Source: Caulobacter sp.
GTDB taxonomy: Bacteria > Pseudomonadota > Alphaproteobacteria > Caulobacterales > Caulobacteraceae
Direction of reading: 5' to 3'
Assembly (NCBI GenBank): GCA_021741355.1
Contig: JAIOXZ010000006.1
Location: forward strand, 1-64,000
Length of the DNA stretch: 64,000 nucleotides
Shown: piece after piece, positions 37,678-47,587 of the stretch
Position numbering within the stretch: position 1 is the first letter of the stretch
Layout of the letters: every line of letters starts with the position of its first letter
The notes under the pieces: model-generated
What the model was told of the DNA's origin: nothing
What the model saw: the letters and a program-made list of their open reading frames with translations, nothing else
Databases searched by the model: none
Program-made: the position numbers and the translations under genes

Positions 37678-39078
37678 CTAGATATGCAGCGCCCTGCCAT
37701 AAGCGTCCAGCACGCTCTCGTGCATGGCCTCGCTCATGGTCGGGTGGGCGAACACCGTGGCCATCAGGTCTTCCTCGGTGGCTTCGAGCGTCATGGCGAC
37801 GGCGAAGCCCTGGATCATCTCGGTGACCTCGTGGCCGATCATGTGGGCGCCGAGCAGCGCCCCGGTCTTGCCGTCGAACACCGTCTTGACGAAGCCCTCG
37901 ATCTCGCCGGCCGCGACCGCCTTGCCGTTCACCCGGAACGGGAAGCGACCGACCTTCGGCTCATGGCCGGCGGCCTTCGCCGCCGCTTCGGTCAGGCCGA
38001 CCGAGGCGATCTGCGGGTTGGAATAGGTGCAGCCGGGGATCGGCGCCGTCAGGTTGGCCGGCTTCAGCCCGGCGATATGCTCGATGCAGTGGACGCCTTC
38101 GTGGCTGGCCTTGTGCGCCAGCCATGGCGGGCCGGCGATGTCGCCGATGGCGTAGAGGCCCGCGACATTGGTCTTGCCGTGGCCGTCGGTGACGATGTGC
38201 CCCCGGTCAACCGTGACGCCCAGCGCCTCAAGGCCCATGTTCTCGACATTGCCGGTGATGCCGACCGCGACAATGGCCACGTCGGCCTCCAGCGTCTCGG
38301 TCTTGCCGCCGGCTTCCAGGGCCACTGCGACGCCGGTCTTGCTCTTGCTCAGCTTCGTGACCTTGGCCGCCACGCGGAACTTCAGTCCGCGCTTCTCGAA
38401 CGCCTTGTGGGCGGCCTTGGAGACCTCCTCATCCTCAACCGGCAGGATGCGGTCGAGGGCCTCGATCACCGTAACTTCCGCGCCCAACGCTCTGTAGAAG
38501 CTGGCGAATTCGATCCCGATCGCGCCGGAGCCGATGACGATCAGGCTCTTTGGGCAGGCCTTGGGGACCAGGGCGTCGCGGTAGGTCCAGACGCGCTCGC
38601 CGTCGCTCTCCAGCCCGATGGCGGGAATGGTCCGCGCCCGGGCGCCGGTCGCCAGGATCACGTGTTTGGCCGTGATGGTCCGCTTGCCGCCGGCGTTGAG
38701 GGCCACGGTGACCTTCGGCGCAGGCGCGCCCTTCTCCAGACTCGCCGTCCCGAACAGCACCTCGATCTTGTGCTTCTTCATCAGGAAGGCGACCCCGCCC
38801 TCCATCTTCTTCGCCACGCCGCGCGAGCGCTCGATGATCTTGGGAAAGTCGAAGCTCGCGCCGCCGGCGGACAAGCCGTAGTCGGCCAGATGCGACAGTT
38901 GCTCATAGACCTCGCCGCTCTTGAGCAGGGCCTTGGTCGGGATGCAGCCCCAGTTGAGGCAGATGCCGCCGAGCTCCGCCCGCTCGACGATGGCGGTCTT
39001 CAGGCCCAGCTGGCTGGCGCGGATGGCGGTCACATAGCCGCCCGGGCCCGAGCCGATGACGATGACGTCGAAATCCAT
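37678..39078 (-). CDS. lpdA: Dihydrolipoyl dehydrogenase (E3)
   Basis: 466-residue FAD/NAD disulfide oxidoreductase that reoxidises dihydrolipoyl groups of the pyruvate dehydrogenase complex. It has the FAD motif IVIGSGPGGYVTAI, the redox pair Cys40/Cys45 in GGICLNWGCIPTKAL, the NAD motif VIGSGAIGIEFASFY and the C-terminal catalytic His in VFAHPTMSEAMHE. ATG 39078 is chosen with GAGG upstream; GTG 39084 is possible. It is the last gene of the pdh operon, 10 bp after pdhC. Confidence 0.97.
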   Translation of the reverse strand: MDFDVIVIGSGPGGYVTAIRASQLGLKTAIVERAELGGICLNWGCIPTKALLKSGEVYEQLSHLADYGLSAGGASFDFPKIIERSRGVAKKMEGGVAFLMKKHKIEVLFGTASLEKGAPAPKVTVALNAGGKRTITAKHVILATGARARTIPAIGLESDGERVWTYRDALVPKACPKSLIVIGSGAIGIEFASFYRALGAEVTVIEALDRILPVEDEEVSKAAHKAFEKRGLKFRVAAKVTKLSKSKTGVAVALEAGGKTETLEADVAIVAVGITGNVENMGLEALGVTVDRGHIVTDGHGKTNVAGLYAIGDIAGPPWLAHKASHEGVHCIEHIAGLKPANLTAPIPGCTYSNPQIASVGLTEAAAKAAGHEPKVGRFPFRVNGKAVAAGEIEGFVKTVFDGKTGALLGAHMIGHEVTEMIQGFAVAMTLEATEEDLMATVFAHPTMSEAMHESVLDAYGRALHI

Positions 39079-39088
39079 GGTCACGACC

Positions 39089-40405
39089 TCAAACGATCAT
39101 CGTCAGGGGGTCTTCGATCAGCGCCTTGAACACGCTGAGGAAACGGCCGCCGATGGCGCCGTCGACCGCGCGGTGATCGCAGGTCAGGGTCACGCTCATC
39201 ACGGTCGCAATCGCCAGGGCGCCGTTCTTCACGACAGGCCGCTGCTCGCCGGCCCCGACGCTGAGGATGCAGGCCTGCGGCTCGTTGATGATCGAGGCAA
39301 AGCTCTTGATGCCCATCATGCCCATGTTGGACACCGAGAAGGTGCCGCCCTGGAATTCCTCGGGCTTGAGCTTCTTGTCGCGGGCGCGGGCGGCCAGGTC
39401 CTTGGTCTCGGTGGCGATCTGGGCCAGGCCCTTGGTCTCGGCGGCGCGGATGATCGGGGTGATCAGGCCGCCGTCGATGCTGACAGCCATGGCGATGTCG
39501 GCGTGGTGGTGCAGGGCGATGCCCTCGGGCGTGTAGCTGGAGTTGGCCTCCGGCACGCGCTTGAGCGCCACGGCCACGGCCTTGATCACCAGGTCGTTGA
39601 CGCTGACCTTCACGCCGTCCTTCTCGAGCATGGCGTTGATCTTCGCCCGCGCCGCCAGCAGGCCGTCGATCTCCAGATCGATGGTCAGCGGGAAGTGCGG
39701 CACGTCGCGGAAACTGTCGGTCATCCGCCGGGCGATGGTCTTGCGCATGCCGTCGAGCGGGATCAGGTCGTAGCTGCCGGCGGGGATGCCCTGCTGTTCC
39801 AGCGACTGGTGTTGGCGCGTAGGGGCGGAGGCGGGCTTGTCCTCCGAAGCCTTGGCGAAGGAGGGAGCCTTGCCGCGAGCGGCGTCGACGTCGGCCTTGA
39901 TCACCCGGCCATGCGGGCCGGAGCCGGCGATGGACTTCAGATCGATTCCGGCGGCCTGGGCAAGGCGACGGGCCAGCGGCGAGGCGAACACGCGCTCACC
40001 GGAGGCGCCGTTGAGTTTGGGAGCCGGCGCTGGGAGGGCGGGCGGTGCGGCCTTCGAGACGGCCGCTGGCGCGGCCTCCTCAGGCTGACGAATAGTTTTG
40101 GGGCTCCCCTGCCCGTCATCCTGAGGAGCCGGCGCAGCCGGCGTCTCGAAGGACGCAACCTCCCCCTCCCCGGCCAGCCGCGCGATCACCGCATTGACCT
40201 TGACGTTCTCGGTCCCGGCGTCGACCAGCAGGGCCTCGACGACCCCCTCGTCGACGGCCTCGACCTCCATGGTCGCCTTGTCGGTCTCGATCTCGGCGAT
40301 GACGTCTCCGGCCTTCACCGTGTCGCCCGCCTTCACGTGCCATTTCGCCAGCGTCCCCTCCTCCATGGTCGGGGACAGGGCGGGCATGAGGATCTCGATG
40401 GACAT
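39089..40405 (-). CDS. pdhC: Pyruvate dehydrogenase E2, dihydrolipoyl acetyltransferase
   Basis: 438-residue E2 core subunit. Residues 1-80 are a lipoyl domain with the modified Lys43 in ETDKATMEV; about 127-165 is the E1/E3-binding domain (ASPLARRLAQAAGIDL); about 210-438 is the acetyltransferase domain with the DHRAVDGA active site. The linker at residues about 83-120 is encoded by a paired palindromic element also found between genes elsewhere in this window. A second palindrome-like insert encodes SFAKASEDK near residues 181-189. Lipoylation depends on lipA nearby. It starts one base after the GFA-gene stop. Confidence 0.96.
   Translation of the reverse strand: MSIEILMPALSPTMEEGTLAKWHVKAGDTVKAGDVIAEIETDKATMEVEAVDEGVVEALLVDAGTENVKVNAVIARLAGEGEVASFETPAAPAPQDDGQGSPKTIRQPEEAAPAAVSKAAPPALPAPAPKLNGASGERVFASPLARRLAQAAGIDLKSIAGSGPHGRVIKADVDAARGKAPSFAKASEDKPASAPTRQHQSLEQQGIPAGSYDLIPLDGMRKTIARRMTDSFRDVPHFPLTIDLEIDGLLAARAKINAMLEKDGVKVSVNDLVIKAVAVALKRVPEANSSYTPEGIALHHHADIAMAVSIDGGLITPIIRAAETKGLAQIATETKDLAARARDKKLKPEEFQGGTFSVSNMGMMGIKSFASIINEPQACILSVGAGEQRPVVKNGALAIATVMSVTLTCDHRAVDGAIGGRFLSVFKALIEDPLTMIV
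39836..39865. repeat. Short palindrome-like insert in pdhC linker (encodes SFAKASEDK)
   Basis: The word CCTCCGAAGCC..GGCGAAGGAGG can fold into a stem with a three-base internal bulge. It encodes SFAKASEDK between the E1/E3-binding domain and the catalytic domain of PdhC, a place where flexible insertions are tolerated. It is unlike the Ala/Pro-rich linker around it. Confidence 0.5.
40046..40158. repeat. Paired palindromic element inside pdhC (TTCGAGACG family)
   Basis: On the plus strand the left unit is TGCGGCCTTCGAGACG...CCTCCTCAGGCTGACG and the right unit CGTCATCCTGAGGAGCC...GTCTCGAAGGACGCA, near-perfect inverses. The unit matches the intergenic copies at 32636, 34239 and 45536. It is read in frame as a linker of PdhC ([11 protein letters not shown]...[13 protein letters not shown]). 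Confidence 0.9.
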
Positions 40406-40813
40406 TCAGTCTTCCTTACTGAGATGCGCCAGGGCGGCCGCGTGGACCTCCCAGTTCTGGCCGTCGAAAGCTTCGATGCGCAGATCGAGGCCCTCGGTGG
40501 TGTCGAGGCAGCGGGCGTTGACCGACCAGCCGTCCGGATTGGACCTTGGCCGGTAGAAGCTCTTCACGCCGCAGACCTTGCAGAAGGTGTGTTTCGCGAC
40601 GCCGGTGTTGAACGTGTAGGTCGTGATCTGGTCTGCGCCGGCGGTCAGGCGGAAGCGGTTTTCCGGCACGATGATGTGGATGAAGCCGACCTTTTCGCAC
40701 ATCGAGCAGTTGCAGCTCTGCGCCTCGACCACGGCCGGCAGGTCCGCCTCGAAGCGCACCGCGCCGCAGTGGCAGCCGCCGTTGTGGGGGGTCAGGTCCC
40801 GGTCCTCACTCAC
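40406..40813 (-). CDS. GFA-family zinc protein (glutathione-dependent formaldehyde-activating-like)
   Basis: 135-residue protein of the GFA (Mss4-like zinc) fold. Cysteines are arranged as GGCHCGAVRFE, CNCSMCEKVG and FCKVCGVKSFYRP, giving the two zinc sites of the family. Founding members bind glutathione; most, probably including this one, have unknown activity. Start is GTG 40813, overlapping the preceding small gene by four bases. It sits inside the pyruvate dehydrogenase operon, directly before pdhC, which is not its usual place. Confidence 0.9.
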   Translation of the reverse strand: MSEDRDLTPHNGGCHCGAVRFEADLPAVVEAQSCNCSMCEKVGFIHIIVPENRFRLTAGADQITTYTFNTGVAKHTFCKVCGVKSFYRPRSNPDGWSVNARCLDTTEGLDLRIEAFDGQNWEVHAAALAHLSKED

Positions 40814-41145
40814 TTCACGTCCTCCGCACAGGAGTCCGCCTGAAGGGTCTTGGAGCCGCAGAGTCTTACCAGCCGCTCGCCGTCAAACTTTGCCCGAAGC
40901 GTTCCGTTGTCCAACCAACCGCGTTCCTCGGAAAGTGGGCCGCCAAGATCATCAAAAACCGCTCGGGGGGCGTCACCCGCCGCCACGCGCTCACCGAAGG
41001 TCCTCAGCGCGGCGATCTCATACCCCCGATACATGTTGTCGTAGAATTCCGCGATGCCGCTGAAAGCCCTCAGTGCTTGCCAAGCGTTTCCAAGCAGGGA
41101 GACCGCCAGAAGCCCTCCTAGAACCACCGTGGTTGTCCTGGACAT
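40810..41145 (-). CDS. Small membrane-anchored protein of unknown function in the pdh operon
   Basis: 111-residue protein with one N-terminal hydrophobic segment (TTVVLGGLLAVSLLGNAW), either a signal anchor or an uncleaved signal, followed by about 80 soluble residues with two Cys near the C-terminus (LCGSKTLQADSCAED). No family recognised. ATG 41145 is chosen because it overlaps the pdhB stop by one base (TGATG), giving coupling; an ATG at 41157 would overlap further. Base composition is slightly less GC-rich than its neighbours. With the GFA gene it forms a two-gene insert between pdhB and pdhC. Confidence 0.72.
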   Translation of the reverse strand: MSRTTTVVLGGLLAVSLLGNAWQALRAFSGIAEFYDNMYRGYEIAALRTFGERVAAGDAPRAVFDDLGGPLSEERGWLDNGTLRAKFDGERLVRLCGSKTLQADSCAEDVK

Positions 41146-42542
41146 CACCGGTAACACACCGCCTTCACCGCCCGGACGATCTTGTCCGGACCGGGCAGCG
41201 ACAGGGCTTCGAGGTTGGCGGCGTAGGGCAGCGGGACATCTTCCTGGTGCACTCGCAGGGGCGGCGCATCGAGGTAGTCGAAGGCGTGCTCAACCACCCG
41301 GGCGACGATCTCGGCGCCGACGCCCATCGGGCCCCAGCCTTCCTCGGCGCTGACCAGGCGGTTGGTCTTGCGCACGCTTTGCAGGATCGTCTCGTGGTCC
41401 AGCGGCCGCAGGGTGCGCAGGTCGATGACCTCCGCCTCGATGCCCTCGGCGGCCAGTTCCTCGGCCGCCTTCAGCGCCAGGCCGACCATCCGGCTGTGGG
41501 CGGTGATGGTCACGTCCCTGCCCTCGCGGCGGACCTTGGCCTTGCCGATCGGCACGACCCAGTCCTCGACATCGGGGATGTCGAACTCGATGCCGTACAT
41601 CATCTCGTGTTCGAGGAAGACGATCGGGTTGGGGTCGCGGATCGCCGCCTTGAGCAGGCCCTTGGCGTCGGCCGCGTCGTACGGCGCGATGACCTTCAGG
41701 CCGGGGATCTGGGCGTACCAGGCGCTGTAGTCCTGGCTGTGCTGGGCGCCGACGCGGCTGGCCGCGCCGTTGGGGCCGCGGAACACGATCGAGGATTTGA
41801 TCTGGCCGCCGGACATGTAGAGCGTCTTGGCGGCGGAGTTGATGATCTGGTCGATGGCCTGCATGCCGAAGTTCCAGGTCATGAACTCGACGATGGGTTT
41901 TAGGCCGGCCATCGCGGCGCCGACGCCGAGCCCCGCGAAGCCGTGCTCGGTGATCGGGGTGTCGATCACCCGCTGGTCGCCGAACTCCTGCAGCAGCTCG
42001 CGGGAGACCTTGTAGGCCCCTTGGTACTGCGCGACCTCCTCGCCCATCAGGAACACGTCGCCGTCGCGGCGCATCTCCTCGGCCATGGCGTCGCGCAGGG
42101 CGTCGCGCACGGTGATGCGGACCATCTTCGTGCCGGCGGGGATTTCGGGGTCGTTGAGGGGTTTCGGTGCGGCCTTCGAGACGGCCGCTGGCGCGGCCTC
42201 CTCAGGCTGACGAACAGTTTTGGCTTCAGGGACAGGGCTACCCTTTGCGTCATCCTGAGGAGCCGGCGCAGCCGGCGTCTCGAAGGACGCACTGGCCTCA
42301 CCTTCGTCCCCCAACCGAGCGATCGGCGTGTTGACCTTCACGTTCTCGGTTCCGGCGGGCACCAGGATCGCGCCGACGACGCCCTCGTCGACGGCCTCGA
42401 CCTCCATGGTCGCCTTGTCAGTCTCGATCTCGGCGATCACGTCGCCGGCCTTGACCGTATCGCCCTCCTTCACATGCCACTTGGCGAGAGTGCCCTCCTC
42501 CATCGTGGGGGAGAGGGCCGGCATGAGAATCTCGACGCTCAC
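41145..42542 (-). CDS. pdhB: Pyruvate dehydrogenase E1 beta subunit with N-terminal lipoyl domain
   Basis: 465-residue subunit. Residues 1-80 are a lipoyl domain nearly identical to that of PdhC ([17 protein letters not shown]); about 84-125 is a linker encoded by a palindromic element; from about 135 the E1-beta transketolase-like domain follows ([29 protein letters not shown]). A lipoyl domain on E1-beta is a known feature of alphaproteobacterial PDH. The domain and linker appear to be copied from pdhC or vice versa. It overlaps pdhA by four bases. Confidence 0.96.
   Translation of the reverse strand: MSVEILMPALSPTMEEGTLAKWHVKEGDTVKAGDVIAEIETDKATMEVEAVDEGVVGAILVPAGTENVKVNTPIARLGDEGEASASFETPAAPAPQDDAKGSPVPEAKTVRQPEEAAPAAVSKAAPKPLNDPEIPAGTKMVRITVRDALRDAMAEEMRRDGDVFLMGEEVAQYQGAYKVSRELLQEFGDQRVIDTPITEHGFAGLGVGAAMAGLKPIVEFMTWNFGMQAIDQIINSAAKTLYMSGGQIKSSIVFRGPNGAASRVGAQHSQDYSAWYAQIPGLKVIAPYDAADAKGLLKAAIRDPNPIVFLEHEMMYGIEFDIPDVEDWVVPIGKAKVRREGRDVTITAHSRMVGLALKAAEELAAEGIEAEVIDLRTLRPLDHETILQSVRKTNRLVSAEEGWGPMGVGAEIVARVVEHAFDYLDAPPLRVHQEDVPLPYAANLEALSLPGPDKIVRAVKAVCYR
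42168..42291. repeat. Paired palindromic element inside pdhB (TTCGAGACG family)
   Basis: The left unit TGCGGCCTTCGAGACG...CTCAGGCTGACG and the right unit GCGTCATCCTGAGGAG...CTCGAAGGACGCA match the copy in pdhC almost base for base; the central spacer is 11 bases longer. Read in frame as linker [15 protein letters not shown]...[13 protein letters not shown] between the lipoyl and E1-beta domains. Confidence 0.9.
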
Positions 42543-43579
42543 TGCGCGGCCTCCAGATAGACGTCGGTGTACAGCTCGGACGGGTCCGGTTCGGGGCTGG
42601 TGCGGGCGAACTCGGCGGAGGCGGCGACGATGGCCTTCACCTCGGCGTCGATGACCTTCAGCTCGTCCTCGGTGACCTTCACCGCGGCCAGGCGTTCGCG
42701 AAGGTGTTCAATCGGATCGCGGGTCTTCTTGACCTCGTCGACCTCCTCTTTCGTGCGGTACTTCGCCGGGTCGCTCATTGAGTGGCCGCGGTAGCGGTAG
42801 GTCTTCATCTCGAGGATGTAGGGGCCGTTGCCGCTGCGGGCGTGCTCGGCGGCGCGGGCGCCGGCCTCGGCCACCGCCTCGACGTCCATGCCGTCCACTT
42901 CCTCGCCGGGAATGTTGAACGAAATCCCGCGCTTGTGCAGGCGGGTTTCAGAGCTGGAGCGCTCGATCGAGGTGCCCATGGCGTACTGGTTGTTCTCGAC
43001 GACATAGACGACCGGCAGGCTCCAGAGCTCGGCCATGTTGAAGCTCTCGTAGACCTGGCCCTGGTTGGCCGCGCCGTCGCCGAAGTAGGTGAAGCTGACG
43101 GCGCCGTTCTTCTTGTACTTGTCGGCCAGCGCCAGGCCGGTGCCGAGGCTCACCTGCGCCCCGACGATGCCGTGGCCGCCGTAGAAGCCGGCCTCGGTGG
43201 AGAACATGTGCATCGAGCCGCCCTTGCCCTTGGACGAGCCGCCAGCGCGGCCGGTGAGCTCGGCCATGACCTCGTTGGGGTCCATGCCGGCGGCCAGCAT
43301 GTGGCCGTGGTCGCGGTAGCCGGTGATGATCTGGTCGCCCGGCTTGCGGATCGCGTCCATGCCCACGGCGATCGCTTCCTGGCCAATGTAGAGGTGGCAG
43401 AAGCCGCCGATCAGACCCATGCCGTAGAGCTGGCCGGCCCGTTCCTCGAACCGGCGGATCAGCAGCATGTCGCGGTAGTACTTCAGCAACTGCGGCTTCG
43501 AGGCGCCCTTGCTGTTGTGCTTGACACCGGTGTCATCACCCTTGCCCGATGATGTTTCCGCTTTACGCGCCCGCGCCAT
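42539..43579 (-). CDS. pdhA: Pyruvate dehydrogenase E1 alpha subunit
   Basis: 346-residue thiamine-diphosphate subunit that decarboxylates pyruvate together with PdhB. The TPP-binding motif [15 protein letters not shown]...[15 protein letters not shown] and the phosphorylation-loop-like [16 protein letters not shown] segment are visible. An N-terminal 25-residue Lys/Ser-rich stretch precedes the domain. It is the first gene of the pdhA-pdhB-(two inserts)-pdhC-lpdA operon, 76 bp after ftsB. Confidence 0.97.
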   Translation of the reverse strand: MARARKAETSSGKGDDTGVKHNSKGASKPQLLKYYRDMLLIRRFEERAGQLYGMGLIGGFCHLYIGQEAIAVGMDAIRKPGDQIITGYRDHGHMLAAGMDPNEVMAELTGRAGGSSKGKGGSMHMFSTEAGFYGGHGIVGAQVSLGTGLALADKYKKNGAVSFTYFGDGAANQGQVYESFNMAELWSLPVVYVVENNQYAMGTSIERSSSETRLHKRGISFNIPGEEVDGMDVEAVAEAGARAAEHARSGNGPYILEMKTYRYRGHSMSDPAKYRTKEEVDEVKKTRDPIEHLRERLAAVKVTEDELKVIDAEVKAIVAASAEFARTSPEPDPSELYTDVYLEAAQ

Positions 43580-43655
43580 TGAATGCTCCCTTGGATCGTC
43601 TCATAGCGGCCGGTTCGTCCCTCGCTGAGCGCCGGGACGGAAAATTCCACCCCGG

Positions 43656-43952
43656 TCAGGGCTTGGTGCGGATCACATAATCTTTCGGGTCCGCGAATCC
43701 CAGAAGAGAACGCGCACGTTCCTCAAGAAGGTCCGCCGACAGGCTGCCGTCACGTAATAGCCGGGCCCGGGCCTCCAGGTCCAGCCTGCGACTGTGCAGA
43801 ACCTGCAACTCGCTGGTCCGTTCCGCGAGCAGCGCCCGGCGCTGTGATCCGAGCAGCAGCCCGCGCTCCCCGGTCAGGCCGTGGAACACGAAATAGACGA
43901 TCAGCCCGAAGAGGGCGAAGGTCGGAAGAAGGGGCTGCAGGCGTTGGAACAC
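43656..43952 (-). CDS. ftsB: FtsB/DivIC-family septum formation initiator
   Basis: 98-residue bitopic membrane protein. A single N-terminal membrane helix (LPTFALFGLIVYFVFHGL) is followed by GERGLLLGSQRRALLAERTS and a heptad-rich coiled coil, then the FtsB-type LLEERARSLLGFADPKDYVI end. It links early and late divisome proteins with FtsL and FtsQ. Its position between eno and pdhA is conserved in alphaproteobacteria. Confidence 0.92.
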   Translation of the reverse strand: MFQRLQPLLPTFALFGLIVYFVFHGLTGERGLLLGSQRRALLAERTSELQVLHSRRLDLEARARLLRDGSLSADLLEERARSLLGFADPKDYVIRTKP

Positions 43953-44035
43953 GCTGGAGAATCCGGGCGGCGATACCGGAGCACATTGCCGACGGCGTGG
44001 TTAAGGGGGTGTTGAAGCTTCAACCAAACCAGACC

Positions 44036-44149
44036 CGTCATCCTGGGCCTTGTGCCCAGGACCCCTCCAGACGCGCTCTGAATCCGTCAGGCTGGATCGC
44101 CGCACATGCGGCTGAACAAGGGATCCTCGCCACAAGGGCGAGGATGACG
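44036..44149. repeat. Paired palindrome, CGTCATCCTGGG family
   Basis: The outer words CGTCATCCTGGGCCTTGTGC and GCCACAAGGGCGAGGATGACG are imperfect inverses; the left unit folds through CCTGGGC..GCCCAGG. It lies between eno and ftsB, which run in the same direction, so it may attenuate read-through. Confidence 0.8.
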
Positions 44150-44175
44150 CTTGTTTTTGTGATCTGGAGCTTCGC

Positions 44176-45653
<1,478 letters not shown>

Positions 45654-45719
45654 CGAACGCCCCCGCTTGACTGCCCCTCCGTCGCCCGGTCATCGCTGAT
45701 CCAAACAGAGGATCACCCC

Positions 45720-46493
45720 ATGCTGCTGGTCGAGAAACAGGACGGAATCGCCGTCGTCACCCTGAACCGCCCCGAGGCGATGAACGCGCTCTCCAAGGCG
45801 ATGCGCAGCGCGCTCTACAAGGCCATGACCGAGCTGGACGCCGATCCGGAGGTCAGCGTGGTGATCCTCACCGGCGCCGGTGAGCGGGCCTTCACCGCCG
45901 GCCTCGACCTGAAGGAGCTGGGCTCCGACCCCAAGGCGATGAGCGCGGCCAATGCCGACGGCGCCGACGAGAACCCGGTCAAGGCGATCGAGCTCTGCAC
46001 CAAGCCGGTGATCGGCGCGATCAACGGAGTGGCGATCACCGGCGGTTTCGAGGTGGCGCTGGCCTGCGACGTGCTGATCGCCTCCGAGAACGCCCGCTTC
46101 GCCGACACCCACGCCCGCGTCGGGATCATGCCGGGCTGGGGCCTGTCGCAGAAGCTGTCGCGGCTGATCGGCATCTACCGGGCCAAGGAACTGAGCCTGA
46201 CCGGCAACTTCCTCGACGCGAAGACCGCCTGCGAGTGGGGCCTCGTCAACCGCGTGGTGCCGGCGGCTGACCTGCTGGCGGTGGCGAAGAAGCTGGCCGC
46301 CGACATGGCGACCATCCCGGTCGAGACCCTGACCACCTACAAGCGGATCATCGACGGCGGCTACGCCCTGTCGTTCGCCGAGGGCATGGCGTTCGAGAAC
46401 GAGAAATCCACGGCCAACAACCGTCTGGTGACACCAGAGGCGGTGGAAGCACGGCGGGCGGGCATCCAGGCCCGGGCGCGCACGCAGGGCTGA
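45720..46493 (+). CDS. Enoyl-CoA hydratase/isomerase (crotonase) family protein
   Basis: 257-residue crotonase-fold enzyme. The oxyanion hole is formed by ERAFTAGLDLKEL and the second motif GVAITGGFEVALACD; ENARFADTHARVGIMPGWG carries the usual active-site acid position. It hydrates 2-enoyl-CoAs in beta-oxidation or related routes; the substrate cannot be narrowed. Start ATG 45720 has AGAGGA upstream. Its stop forms half of a palindrome shared with the convergent protease gene. Confidence 0.92.
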   Translation: MLLVEKQDGIAVVTLNRPEAMNALSKAMRSALYKAMTELDADPEVSVVILTGAGERAFTAGLDLKELGSDPKAMSAANADGADENPVKAIELCTKPVIGAINGVAITGGFEVALACDVLIASENARFADTHARVGIMPGWGLSQKLSRLIGIYRAKELSLTGNFLDAKTACEWGLVNRVVPAADLLAVAKKLAADMATIPVETLTTYKRIIDGGYALSFAEGMAFENEKSTANNRLVTPEAVEARRAGIQARARTQG

Positions 46494-46505
46494 CCCCGGG
46501 GTCAG
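46490..46505. terminator. 16-bp palindrome made of two opposing stop codons
   Basis: CTGACCCCGGGGTCAG is a perfect palindrome. The plus-strand stop TGA of the hydratase gene and the minus-strand stop TGA of the protease gene are its mirror halves. Too short and loop-free to be a strong intrinsic terminator. Confidence 0.55.
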
Positions 46506-47446
46506 GCCAGCCAGATATCCGGATCGGCCCCGACGCGGAACATCACGCGGCGGCGGCCGTAGTCCATCTCGACCCGCGAGAACAGCCGCAGGACGTTGAC
46601 GCCGAGCAGGATCGTCGGGCGGTCGGCCATGCCCCACTGCTCGAACAGGTCCAGGTCGGCGACCAGCACCGGAATGTCGGTGAACCGCAGGCCACCGAGC
46701 CGCACCGAGTTGAGCCGGCGCAGCTCCGCCGTCGCCTGATGGCTGGTGACGCCGTAGAGCGGCACCGTCTGCCCGACTTCACGCCAGTCGCCCCGATTGC
46801 GAATCGACTCGGCCAGGGCGGAATTGACGATGCTCATGCCGGCCCCGGAATCGATGAAGGCGGCGACGCGCGCGCCGTTGGCGTCGGCGTCGATGACCAC
46901 CAGCCGGCCGAACCGGTCACGGGCGGTGACAAAGGCCTCCCGCACCGTCGAGCTGGGCCGGAAGGCGCCCGACGGGGCGAGGATCTCGAGTTTGCGCGCG
47001 CGGAAGTCCATCACCAGGCGGCGATTCTGCAGGGCGTCGACGCCGAGCAGACCGTCGACCCCGAGCCGTTCCCGCGCCAGCACCGGAAGGTCGAGCCCCT
47101 TCAGCACAATCTTGCCGATGGTGATTTCCGGCGCCTGGACCGTAGGCGTCAGTTCCGAGCCGGTGATTCCCTGAACCATCACGTCGCGGCCCGGCGCCAG
47201 CCCCAGCTGCTCGGCGACGTCCCGTGACAGCACGGTGCGGTCCGCGCCGGTATCGACAACGAACTCGAACGGCCCCTGCCCGCCGATCATCACCGGGATG
47301 GTCAGGCGGTCGTAGCGGTCCTCTCCCGCGCCGATGATCTCTTCGGGGTCGTGAACCGCATCCGGGGCGTTTTCGTGGGAGAAGGCGATGCCGGGCGCCA
47401 GGGCGGCGCCGGACAGGGCGAGAGCGAGTTGACGTCGGCTCAGCAT
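46502..47446 (-). CDS. Exported two-domain retropepsin-like aspartic protease
   Basis: 314-residue protein with a Tat-like signal (SRRQLALALSGAALAPG). Two successive aspartic-protease folds are seen: Asp65 in FVVDTGADRTVLS with DGLLGVD at 131-137, and Asp199 in FIDSGAGMSIVN with ILLGVNVL near the end. Each repeats the DTG/DSG then hydrophobic-hydrophobic-Gly order. Retropepsins usually dimerise; here one chain could form the whole active site, as in pepsin. ATG 47446 follows GGGGGAGGACC. Likely periplasmic; substrate unknown. It lies 141 bp downstream of rpmF. Confidence 0.85.
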   Translation of the reverse strand: MLSRRQLALALSGAALAPGIAFSHENAPDAVHDPEEIIGAGEDRYDRLTIPVMIGGQGPFEFVVDTGADRTVLSRDVAEQLGLAPGRDVMVQGITGSELTPTVQAPEITIGKIVLKGLDLPVLARERLGVDGLLGVDALQNRRLVMDFRARKLEILAPSGAFRPSSTVREAFVTARDRFGRLVVIDADANGARVAAFIDSGAGMSIVNSALAESIRNRGDWREVGQTVPLYGVTSHQATAELRRLNSVRLGGLRFTDIPVLVADLDLFEQWGMADRPTILLGVNVLRLFSRVEMDYGRRRVMFRVGADPDIWLA

Positions 47447-47587
47447 GGGGTCCTCCCCCCGGCATTTTCCGGAAGGATAGCACACCGTCACGCAAGGGTC
47501 GCCCAAATGCGAACGGTGCCCGGAGAGGGTCCCCGGGCGCCGTCAAATCGCATCAGTCCAGTCGCAGGAGTCGCGCTCCTGGAGAGA

